From: Canna indica
Taxonomy: Eukaryota; Streptophyta; Magnoliopsida; Zingiberales; Cannaceae
Assembly: GCA_034359265.1 (NCBI GenBank)
Contig: CP136891.1
Span: forward strand, 12,166,501 to 12,230,500
Direction of reading: 5' to 3'
DNA length: 64,000 bases
Positions 1 to 10,700 of this stretch are shown here, one piece after another (within the stretch, counting starts at the first letter, position 1; each line of letters begins with the position of its first letter). Both the position numbers and the translations under genes were made by a program. The notes beneath the pieces were generated by a model. That model did no database searches and was not told where the DNA came from. It saw only the letters and a list, made by a program, of their open reading frames with translations.

Positions 1-148
1 TAGAATTAATATAGGGCGACACAATCCCACAACCCAAAGGGTCTAAAAAATTTCTGGGACCGCCAAAGACTCTGCATAGCGCAACATAAGACGTAGTGCA
101 ACATCAACTAAGATGATGAATACCATGTGTCGCCCTATATTAATTCTA
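1..148. mobile_element. Short TIR element (MITE-like) at window edge
   Basis: The first 22 bases and bases 127-148 are perfect inverted repeats (terminal motif TAGAATTAATATAGGGCGAC). The ~104-bp interior has no ORF. The left border coincides with the window start, so the TIR may extend further left and the target duplication cannot be checked. The superfamily is not recognised. Confidence 0.6.
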
Positions 149-179
149 ATGTAATTCTCTTGTATCTGTGAAAAATTCT

Positions 180-398
180 AATACAGTATCAAATAGCTTT
201 TAAACATTATATTCATGTATTTGGCATTTGAATATTAATTTTAAGCATTTATTCATCAATTATGTATTATTAGAGTTATATTTAACTCTTAAAAAAAAAC
301 CAGTATGGTGTTTTTCGTACCGGACCGTACCGAGTGTCGGTACGGTACGGTACGGTGCCGGTTTCGGCCAGGTACCAAAACCGAGATTTTAAACCATG
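180..398 (-). mobile_element. Truncated end of the CATGG-type hAT element
   Basis: The right border is the family terminus ATTTTAAACCATG, preceded by ACCGGTA-rich sequence. Read on the minus strand, the rest matches the left end of the large element at 16999-20980, including the stretch around ACATAATTGATGAA and CAAATACATGAATA. It runs out near position 180-190. It is a 5'-truncated, inverted copy with no second terminus found. Confidence 0.65.
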
Positions 399-1193
399 CC
401 TTTCAGTAACCAATGCAGGTATAATTCGAGCATTGATCACCTGAATACAAGATGAAATTTGATATACCATTTTTCGATAGACACCTGCATATTGAGGGCT
501 TCCTAGATTTTGGTTACATAGCGTAGAAACTTTGTTGGATTATATGAATATTCCTGAACATCAACAATGCAAATTAGTTTCATGCAAAGTGAGGGGGGGT
601 GCTTCAGCTTGGTGGGATCAGTATCAACAAAATAGATTGAGGGAAGGCAAACATAAAGTCAAGACCTGGTCACGCATGAAACAATTGATTGAAGCCAGGT
701 TTTTGCCGACCAATTTTGAACAAATCTTATATCAATGGTTTCATCACTGTCAACAAAGGGGAAGACCAGTAACTGAGTACACTGAGGAATTCTATAGGCT
801 TAACTCTCGCAATAATTTGCAAGAATTAGAAACCCAACAGGTTGCTTAGTACTCCAATCCAAGAGAAATTAGAACTGAGTACTGTTTGGAATTTAAATGA
901 AGCTGTAAACTTTGTCTTGAGGGTTGATAAGCAACTAGCTAGAAGCTCAAGTAAGATGACTATTAAATGGAAGCCTCTTGCTGATTGCTACCCTGACAAA
1001 TCCAAACAAGCAGCTTCTTCAAGCCAAACAGCTATACATAGCAGCTCTCAACCTGTTTCGTTGTGATGTCATTTTGTCAACAGAGCAGGCCTTCAAATCC
1101 TTATCAAAAGCCTTTTCCACTCAAATGTTTCAAATGCAATAAGCCTGGTCATAAGTCCAGAGGCACTGACTGCCCAAGAAGGAAGTTCCAACG

Positions 1194-1515
1194 TAAGGTT
1201 TAAAATCTCGACCGAAACGGTACGGTAAGTCCGGTATTTACCGGTATTTTAGATTTCCGGTATACGATATACCCGGTATTTGAAAAAACCGGGTATATTG
1301 TGTATACCGGGCGGTATATGGCGGTATACCGCCCGGTATGGGCGGTATATGGTGGTATGTCACGAAAAAAAATTTAAAAAAAAAAAAAAAAAAAAACCCG
1401 TCCGGTATGCATTTTCATACCGGTCCGTACCGTGTGTCGGTACGGTACGGTACCGGTATATACAGGTACCGGCCGGTGACCGAAACCGGTACCGGTACCG
1501 AGATTTTAAACCATG
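1194..1515 (-). mobile_element. Non-autonomous hAT derivative (CATGG family), inverted
   Basis: A 322-bp element ending ATTTTAAACCATG, flanked by an 8-bp target duplication TTCCAACG / TTCTAACG (1186-1193 and 1516-1523, one mismatch). It consists only of the two ACCGGTA-rich ends of the large element at 16999-20980, joined across an A-rich tract, in reverse orientation. It is inserted in the gypsy gag just after the zinc knuckle. Confidence 0.85.
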
Positions 1516-1565
1516 TTCTAACGTATGGTGAACATATGGAAGGAGGGGATGAGCAGTGTGAAGAC

Positions 1566-1956
1566 CATGGTTTAAAATACCGATACACGGTACGGGCCGG
1601 TACGAAAAAAGCATACCGGCCTTTTTTTTTTTGTTAAAAAATAACTCCAATAACACATAATTGATCAAGAAATACTTAAATTTGGGATTCAAATGTCAAA
1701 TACATGAATACAATATTTTAAATCCGGCCCCAAACGGCTATATGCCACTGTAGCAACGGCTCTTTTTAAGAGACGTTACGTCATATCGGGCAATACCGCC
1801 CGGTATGGGTGGTATTTGATAAATACCGCTCATACCGGGCGGTATTTACCGAGATACCCGGTATCGCCCAATACCGGATATCTCGTATACCAATTTTTCA
1901 AAAAACCGATAAACACCGGCCGTACCGGGCAGTACGGTACGATATTTGAAACCATG
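1566..1956 (+). mobile_element. Internal-deletion derivative of the large hAT element
   Basis: A 391-bp element beginning CATGGTTTAAAAT and ending GAAACCATG, with a perfect 8-bp target duplication GTGAAGAC (1558-1565, 1957-1964). The left ~160 bp matches the left end of the large element through its AATACAATATT stretch (near 17215). At about 1725 it jumps to CCCCAAACGGCTATA, which corresponds to about 20673 in the large element. This is therefore a single ~3.4-kb internal deletion that removed the transposase. Confidence 0.85.
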
Positions 1957-3220
1957 GTGAAGACTGTGCTGGCCAGGAGTTTGACAATGAAGCACAATTA
2001 GAAGGAGATGAAAGAGAACCTCTTGTTTGCATACTACAAAAACTCCTCATCACTAAAAAGCAATATGTGTCTACACAAGGAAATAAAATCTTCAGGTACT
2101 GTGCAAGGGAAAGTGTGCAATTTAATCATTGATGGAGGGAGTTGTGAGAATGTAGTATTCAAGGCCATGGTGAAAGCTTTGAAACTATCAGTACTACCTC
2201 ATCCCAATCCTTACAAAATAGGATGGGTTAAGAAGGGAGTGAAAATTACAGTGAACCAACAAAGCCTGGTTTCTATTTCTGTTGGGTCAGCATACAAAGA
2301 CTAGATTACTTATGATGTTCTAAAAATGGATGCTTGTCATATCCTCCTGGGCAGGCCTTGGTTATATGATAGAGAGGTGGTACACAATGGAAGGGACAAT
2401 ACTTACTCTTTCATTTGGAACCAGAAGAAACTCACCTTATTACCCCTCTCACCATACTCTAACCAGGCTAAACAAGCACAGCAATCTTCTACAGATGTTC
2501 CTACACCAATTGGCAGCCCTCAAGTGTTGCAATCCAGAGATATAATTATGGCCTTAGTTCTTAAGAATCCAGGGCCAATAGTCTCACAGTATGCCAGAAG
2601 ATATCAAGCCCCTACTAGCTAAGTACTCAGAGAAGAATTGCCCTTCAGAGCTACCACCCCTGAGAGACATACAACACAGCATAGACCTTCTACCTGGGTC
2701 AAGTCTTCCCAACCTGCCTATTATAGAATGAGCCCCAGAGGACATGACCTTTTGCAAGGTATTATTGATGATTTGTTGATGAAGAAACTGATAAGGCAAA
2801 GTACAAGTCCTGCCTGCCCTATTAGTACCTAAGAAAGATAACTCTTGGGGGATGTGTGTAGAGGGCTATAAACAAGGAAGGCTTATATAAATGGCTTGTT
2901 ATGCCATTTGATTTATGTAATGCCCCAAGTACTTTCATGAGACTCGTGAATCAAATACTCAAGCCCTTCATTGGCAAGTTCCTAGTGGTCTACTTTAATG
3001 ATATTTTGGAAGATGATATTTTGGACCAAATCTGAACATCTACAACAGGTAGAGGAGTTTCAAGTACTAAGGGATAACAAGTTATACCTTAGCATACACA
3101 AGTGTGAATTCTTAAGTGATAAGCTTCTATTCCTTGGCTTCATTATCCGTAGGGATGAAATTCACACTGACCCAAGAAAAATCAAAGCCACTTGAATATA
3201 ATTAATTATGTGATACCACT

Positions 3221-3540
3221 TGTTATTGGCCAAATACAAAGTAATTATTGAATTATATGAATATAATTTAATTATTTAATTATGACTATGACATCGGGCA
3301 AATACAAAGTAATTATGTAAATTATATCAATATTATTTAATTATTTAATTATGACTATGACATCGGCCAAATACAAAGTAATTATGTGAGTTATATGAAT
3401 ATAACTTGATTATTTAATTATGACTATGAGGTCGATAATAAAAGAACAGTTGTTATTGGCCAAAATGCCAAATACAAAGTAATTATGTGAATTATATGAA
3501 TATAATTATCTAATTATGACTTTGACATCGATAATAAAGA
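3221..3540. repeat. AT-rich minisatellite
   Basis: Four units start with CAAATACAAAGTAATTAT at about 3231, 3299, 3368 and 3469 (spacings 68, 69 and 101 bp), separated by TTAATTATGACTATGACATC-like sequence. It directly follows the gypsy relic. Confidence 0.75.
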
Positions 3541-3949
3541 ACTATTCGTTTTGAGTATTCCAAATGTCACGACTATGACATAAAGATGATGAAGACCATG
3601 ATCACTTGGATCTGGATCTAGATAATGAGTAGTTCATGTTAAATTAGACTTATTATCTTTATTTCATTGGATGCTAAATTAGGAGAGTTTATCTTCAAAA
3701 TATATATTTTTATGTACAAAATATATTTTATTTTTGTGCATCGCCTCATTACGGCGCGCGCCGTAACCTTGCGCCTTGTGACATGACTCCAAGAGCCCTT
3801 TGTGCCTTGGTGCGCCTCTCGGACACTCTAAATGCCTTGTACAACATTTAATTGTGTATCGATAGTCATATAGTCATCCCTCCTTCGGATAGATTTTCGA
3901 TGTACTATATATATGTTTTTTATATTAATTTCTATTTGACAAGTGCATT
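3541..3949. other. Non-coding spacer
   Basis: No gene is seen. A GCGCC/CCTTG-rich patch near 3740-3835 resembles the simple-word interiors of degenerate plant MITEs, but no termini could be defined. Confidence 0.4.
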
Positions 3950-4356
3950 TAGGGGTGGCAATGGTATATGCATCCGCCAACTAAAAACCGCATCTACTCC
4001 GTATCCGATCCATATCCATAAATAAAAACGGATATGAATTTAATAAAAACTTCTATCCGCACAGATGGTGCACATACTGATATGGATGCGGATCCACACC
4101 GCATATCCGCATATAAAAATTTACCATTGTACCCATATATAAATTACTTAATATATATTATATAGGTATGTTTTGTGATAAATTACATATGAAACCCCGG
4201 TAAGTTACTAATTGTGATGCATTTTAATAATGTAAGTTATTTTTTCATTAAATAAATTATTTATTAATTTTTTATTAATATTCATATCCATATCCGCAGC
4301 GGATGCAGTGCGGATAATAGAGTGTTTGCACTGTATCTGATCTGCTGTCATCCCTA
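3950..4356. mobile_element. Non-autonomous hAT element, TAGGGGTG type (copy A)
   Basis: It starts TAGGGGTGGCA and ends TGTCATCCCTA (imperfect TIR). It is flanked by AGTGCATT / AATGCATT at 3942-3949 and 4357-4364, an 8-bp duplication with one mismatch. The interior is built of GCGGATATGG-like words, inverted between the two halves, with an AT-rich centre. No ORF. Confidence 0.75.
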
Positions 4357-4364
4357 AATGCATT

Positions 4365-6651
4365 TACATGCGATAATTATAGTACCTTTCACACAAAGGA
4401 AAGAAAAATATCTTTGTAAATAAATGCCCTTAAAGTAAGAGATAAACATGACAACTATGTTGTCTAACAAATTACCTCTATTTGGATTTCTAACATAACT
4501 CCAACTCCAACCCAAATGTAATGAAAAGATACCTTACAAAACATCTTTATGTACAATCCAAAGTTAGAAAAACCATAATTGTTATAAGTATTGGGAAGTC
4601 GTAAAAACAAGATCTCCACTGGATAGATCATATCAAAAACGGTCAGGAAAATAATTTATAATTTATAAAAAAAATTAAAAACGAAAAATATATGAATATA
4701 TGAAATAATAATAATACTAGATTCATCCAAACTATAATAATTACGTTACTTTTGGTCAATAATAGTTATCACAACACATATTACTTTGTTGTCCAAAATA
4801 AACAATATTACCAATAATATTTTTCTTTGTTTTGCATAACATAAGATTAAATAGGTTCAAATTAATCCATAATAAAATTGAACTTTAGGATCAAAATTGA
4901 TGAAATCATCTAAGAAGTAAGAATAATAAGAAAATAATCTAATTGAAAATTACAATAGAATGTCAAATTTTGGTTAGGTTTTTAGTAAATAACTACGATA
5001 ATAATTTAAGAAAATTATATATAACAAGATCATATTATGAAAAAAATATCTTAAATAGTTTTTTTTAAATAGCTTAATTATGCATGTCAATCAATCAGGG
5101 AAATAGCTAAAATAGCACGCTTCCAATTTGGAAAGATACTGCTATCCTATTCTATTGTATATACTATGTGCAGTGTCCAGACCCCTTTTCCACCTAAATA
5201 TTTAGTTGTTTCAATATTAAATTTTGTCGCGATGCTGATTGATGATAAAACTTAATTAGTTAATCTTGACAATGATCATATTGTTTGATTAAGAAGATGA
5301 AATCTCTTATCGGTTAAAAAGTTAGGTAAAAAAAGGGTCCTCACCACTTAAAAGGACAGGAACCCCACTAACATATCATATCATACATACTATCATATAT
5401 TACTAATATATAATAATACATTATAAGTACTTAGAGTTTCTTAAATTAAGAAGTTTTAACCCAATCACACGGCTCACAATGGTAGTGACACGAACTTGAG
5501 CGGCTACCACATTGGACCCAAGCAGCAAGAAAGTGAGCAGCAAACGGCAACTACGAGAAAGCGAGCAGCAAACTCCTATTCTCTTTCCCGATTTTTCTAC
5601 TTTCCACTCCACCTTTTACAAGGCCCAATGTTCTTATGGTTATCCCATGAAGGACTCGTATTGGCTAACCTACGCAATTCTACTAATTTTTCCAGTGACT
5701 TTGTCGACTCAAGAGGAGTTTGGACTGATTCCAACTAATCTTACTTTTCCTGACTTTGAGGTGAGTCCCCCGGTTACTTGACAAAAATCAGAGCAGCAAC
5801 TGCAGATGTGGATCCAATTCAGCTGATCAGGATTGGAACCTGGACTATTTTTCCAACTATTATACAATCATCAAATACCAACTTGAACCTAGGACCAAAC
5901 AATCATACAGGGAGAGTTCCCCGATTAGAGTTGTCAACTAGGATTCTTATTTGAAAGGCACAAAGAAAAGTTAGAATTTGATGGTGAATGAGCATTAGAC
6001 GAATGAGCACAAGGAGGGAGCTACAATAAGATTAATTCATGAATCAGTTTTTAAATGTTTTCTTCTACTACAAAGGTTGCATGAATCAAATTTTACATGT
6101 TTTACTTCTCAACTATTGCACCTAGTTACAAGTTTGAATTTTACTGCATTTTTCAGTGAAGGCTGCCTTCTCTCTCCCTCTCGTTCTGCTCGACCCTCTC
6201 TAACTCGAAACTTTCTAGTTAGAGCTTTTGGGAAGTATGGGCAAAGGAGCAAAACTTTCGCCTTAACCTATCCAAGCCAAGGAAAGCCATCATAGGCATA
6301 GACCAATGAGACAAAGTAGTGCCCGCTTGAATTGAAGGCGTTAGGAATAGCAAAGACTCGAACATTCAAAGCACCTTCTTACACCAATAGAAAATAAAAA
6401 GGTTTAAAACAAATAGTCTTCATGATTAATCCTAATTATTTTAAATGTCTTACAAAAACCAGTAAGTACTAAGAAATTATCACTAAAAACAGTGAAAGTA
6501 TCATAATGAATAAAAGAAGGTTAATGATGCTTATGTTAAAGAGTACCTTAGAAGAACTATTCACAGAAAAGGGCAGTAATTCAAAGAACATAGCTCACAA
6601 AAGAAATTGTTCAATGGATATTTACAAAGTTAAAATATTAGTAAATCATAC
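4365..6651. other. AT-rich non-coding stretch; unrecognised island at 5490-6300
   Basis: Positions 4365-5480 are strongly AT-rich with no gene visible. From about 5490 to 6340 base composition becomes more balanced and the sequence style resembles plant organellar DNA, with short open frames at 5512-5781 that match nothing I recognise. No ECM29 exon was found here on the minus strand, although the downstream exons of that gene should follow in this direction. Confidence 0.4.
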
Positions 6652-7388
6652 CTGGTATTAAGTCCTACTCCTGACCTGATCAGCTGGGCTAGACGAGGAA
6701 CCAACAAATCCAATGATTTTGTATCAACAACTTTCAAACACAGGTCAAGGGTTTCCCACATAGGAGAATCTTTAGCAACAGCAATTCTCAAGTTCTCAAG
6801 TTTTTCGGATTGAATTCCAACATTTGCTGCATGCAACTAGTAAGTGACAGGACAAGCAAGTTATTTGATAGAATGATGCGAGAAAACATGGCGCTTTTAT
6901 AAAGAAAACATAGCAGTCTTGTAACAACCAGACCAAATAGTAAAAGCATATATTCCAGCACTTCTTGGATTTCAGGTTGAAAAAAGAAATTGGCAGTTCT
7001 AAGTAAGGTTTAAAATCTCGACCGAAACGGTATGGTAGGTCCGGTATTTACCGGTATTTTAGATTTCCGGTATACGATATACGCGATATTTGAAAAAACC
7101 GGGTATATTGTGTATACTGGGCGGTATATGGCGGTATACCGCCCGGTATGGGCGGTATATGGTGGTATGTCACGAAAAAAATAAAAAATAAAAAATAAAA
7201 AATAAAAAAACCCGGCCAGTATGCATTTTCATACCGGTCCGTACCGTACCGACATTTAAACCATGGTTCTAAGTTCTAAGAAATCATACCTCAACATAGT
7301 TAAGCCTCTGATCTTCCAAGCTCGACAGACATTCCAGCATGCAAGCAACAAGATCTGCGAGATGAGGACGAATTGCAATTCCAGCATT
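6652..7388 (-). CDS. ECM29: ECM29 exons 25-26 (last exons in window)
   Basis: Exon 25 (7290-7388, exactly 33 codons, phase 0 both sides) has RPHLADLVACMLECLSSLED. Exon 26 (6652-6836) has HAANVGIQSEKLENLRIAVA and ends VGLNT with AG|GTATGA, so transcription must continue leftward. Exon 25 is flanked by two hAT elements in opposite orientation (8065-8414 and 7004-7265); the latter ends only 24 bp from its splice donor. Confidence 0.92.
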
Positions 7389-7747
7389 CTGCAAATGGCA
7401 AATTATATAATAACAGCCTCAATCAAAGAAGTAGAAGACCCTGATTGATATCAGATGAGAAGTGAGTGAAGGACATGATGTATTCACTCAACAGAAAGGA
7501 TCATTAGAGTCTTTACTTTCTTATGAAGCATACTTTGAGCTTTCATGTTCCTTATTATATTAACCTAATTTTTTTCCAGTTAAGCAGCAACATCATTTGA
7601 AGCATACTCACTTAATAATACAATGACACTTGCAAATTACAAGCTTCACAGTTCAATGATAAAAAAGTTCTCCAAGTAAGATGGAGATTGGTCTAGCAAA
7701 ATTTTGCATATCATATTGATGAAAAAGATTAAAGGAAGATTTTATAT

Positions 7748-7781
<34 letters not shown>

Positions 7782-10700
7782 GATCAGTAAATGACAAAGT
7801 GGCATACTATCACCAAATCAAAACTATGCATTTACCTCATATTGCTTGAGATTCATAGTAAAAAAATGAAGCCTATTTATCCTTACCTCTAAATCAGTAA
7901 TGAACAATCATTTTTGAAACCAATTTCTAAAATCATAGTGCATGAAAAGGTTGTATATGTCATAAAAAACTGCAATACACATAAGCGACAAGATGCCACA
8001 TTCAAACAGCCACTCAACAATCATAACAAAACTGAAAAATAATAAAAACATAAGTACCAAGAATCATGGTTTAAAATACCGATACCGGTCATCATCTCGG
8101 TGGATGACCGGTACCGGTACGGTCCGGTACGAAAATTGCATACCGAGCCTCTTTTTCTTTCTTTTTTAAAAATACCGGTATACCGGTACTTTTAAAATTT
8201 CGGTCTTATGCTACAGTGCAAAATGTCATACCGGGCTATACCGCCCGGTATCTCGGTAAATACCGCCCGGTATTTGATAAATACCGGGCATACCGGGCGG
8301 TATTTACCGAGATACCCGGTATTTACCCATACCGGGCATCTCGGATACCGGTTTTTTGAAAAACCGGTAAATACCGGACTTACCGTACCGTACCGACCGG
8401 TATTTTAAACCATGCCAAGAATAATGTGAAAAGTTACTAATGAGGGCACATTCCAAGCTTGGTTAAAAGCTTTAGCTATATACTGCTAAACCTGTCAGAG
8501 TTTCATCACACATTCACACTAGAATGTGTTGGTGGATAAATTATGTTAAAAAAACATAAGATATCAAAAAAATGAAAAATCATGGTTCAAAATGCCAAAA
8601 CTTAGACCCAATTCAACCCCTCACCAGGTTGGTATGGGTATTGTACAGACCCAAACCAACATTTGCTATAGGCTGGCCCGGGCTGGGTTGTGCTCAGTGT
8701 TCCTAATGCACTTAGGGACTTCCCCACAACCCTTTTTATACTATTAGTCCTTTTACATGTAAAGTTATAATTGATGTGAAATGACTTTAAGATAGTAATG
8801 TCAAAGCTATTACATAAAACACTCTCTGCAAAATTTAGTGCAGGAAAGCTAATAATAAGTGTGGTAAAATTATTAAATAAGCAGTATTTTATGTAGTTGA
8901 AGTATTTAGTAGTGGTACTGTACTGTAAAAGTGTAAATGATCAAAAAGGACATACATTGATAAATGGCAATTACTATTTATATTATTTATATTATATTAT
9001 ATTTCACATTATTTAAATATAAAAATAAATCAATTGTAATATTGCTCTAAATACATATCATATAATTAATTAAGAATAAACAACAAGTTGCACAACTAAC
9101 ATGCATATATAAAATATAAGTTACACAACAATAAAATTATATACAACTATACAAGCAACAATATGACGAAATAAAAGAAACCAGCATGAATATATAAATT
9201 GAGAGCAACCACTGTTTTTGGTATGTATCTGAATTCTAAACATTTAGACTTTTTTGGAAAATGATTCGCCCATGTAAATGTCCAACTAGTTAGATTCTTG
9301 TGACAGGTAGCAAAAGCAATGCGTGTAACCAGATGTTAACTCTACATACTAGACCTTGGCAACAAAAATATCCTTTTGAAACACATTATCCAAAATACCA
9401 GCACATATTCACTAATGCTTACCTTTGCAAGTTTCATGACCATTGCTATTGATGCCTTCTGTATAGTGGAAACTTTACTAACAATACCCTCAACAAGCAA
9501 GAATGGCAAAACAATACCCATTGCTTCACTTGCATCTGAGGCTGAACTAAGGGAAATGTCACATAACCTTGTTGTTAATGAGCTCACAGCACGACACAAG
9601 CTATCACCAGCATTTCGCACCGTTTCTTTTATGTCATCCATTGCACGGAATGCTGCAGTCCATATGCTTTTTAAGTGCTTAGAAACCTGTGTAATAGGAT
9701 GGAAACAAAAACAAATAAACAAAAGGGATCACCTATTATAGGTTCGTCAGCAAGAGAATTGTAATGGAGTTATCAACTTGTTGGGCTGCTGCAGTGGAAT
9801 GAATTATATTTAAAAATAATAGCTACATGGCTATCAACAGAGCAATAGCTCTCATTCACTTCAGAATTCAGATATTAAGGAATGAACTTATGCACTTATA
9901 TAATCAGTACCTCACTAAATTTGCGGCCTTGGATAATGTCAGCAAGTGCAAGACAAGATGCTTCACGTGAGCGCCAAAGTCTTGATCCAGATTGTGCCAA
10001 CAAATCAACCACAATCAAGTCAAAATGCTCATCAACGGTTTTCTTTGGATCTGCAACAATTGATTTCCAAATATGTCCCATAGCATCCTATCCATCCAAT
10101 TCCATGGTCAAGAAAGTATCACATATATATAGAGAGGAACATACAACAAACTACAGCAGCAACCACATACACAGTTTTTTCCATGCATGCAAGCTTATTG
10201 TGAGAAATGCTCCAAAAATGAAATGGTTATGGGTCTCACATAAGAAATCAAATAGGAGTGTTTCAGACAAAAAAAAAATGCACAATTACTAGGCAGTAGA
10301 TGCATGCGACTGACAACAAGAAAGGGTCATTCTCCAACCAAAACCTACACATGGGCAGGTCAACTTGCCTAGCCAATACCAGACAACTTGAATGGGACAA
10401 AACAAGTTGGTTGACAATAGGTCCACTTGCTAGGCAAAAAAAACTTTTACCTTGCAATATAATGAAAAGAATCTAAGGATGAAGTTGAGCAGAGCATTAC
10501 AAACAGCTCAGTCTCTATTTCATCAGTCACCTTAAAAGGATTTGTAGTGTGATCTGCAAATGTATTAGTACGGACTACAGATACATGAGAATCATCTGCA
10601 AGTATTAGACAACTTGATAAAATTTCATTTTACTAGTTAATATTTTAAATGGCTCCATATGTTGGTAATTTTTAAAACATAAACTTATAGTTAAGCACAA

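Larger units (their letters stand above)
486..3195 (+). pseudogene. Ty3/gypsy gag-pol relic, interrupted and decayed
   Basis: Pieces appear in the right order. A gag core lies at about 486-1066 (GGASAWWDQY, then VTEYTEEFYRL). A zinc knuckle of form CX2CX4HX5C lies near 1130-1175 (CFKCNKPGHK). An aspartic protease-like region lies at 2008-2450 (IIDGGSCENVV, HILLGRPW). Reverse transcriptase fragments lie at 2640-3195 ([21 protein letters not shown], then KLYLSIHKCEFL). The frame is broken by stops and shifts. The RT has lost the block between MCVE and EGLYKW, and the catalytic YFDD reads YFND. Two hAT-type elements sit between gag and protease. No LTRs, RNase H or integrase were found, so this is a dead internal fragment. 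Confidence 0.85.

Noticed and set aside
5421..5781. Overlapping short open frames on both strands
   Set aside because: No family match and mutual overlap; a GTGAGT donor-like site at about 5761 alone does not support an exon.
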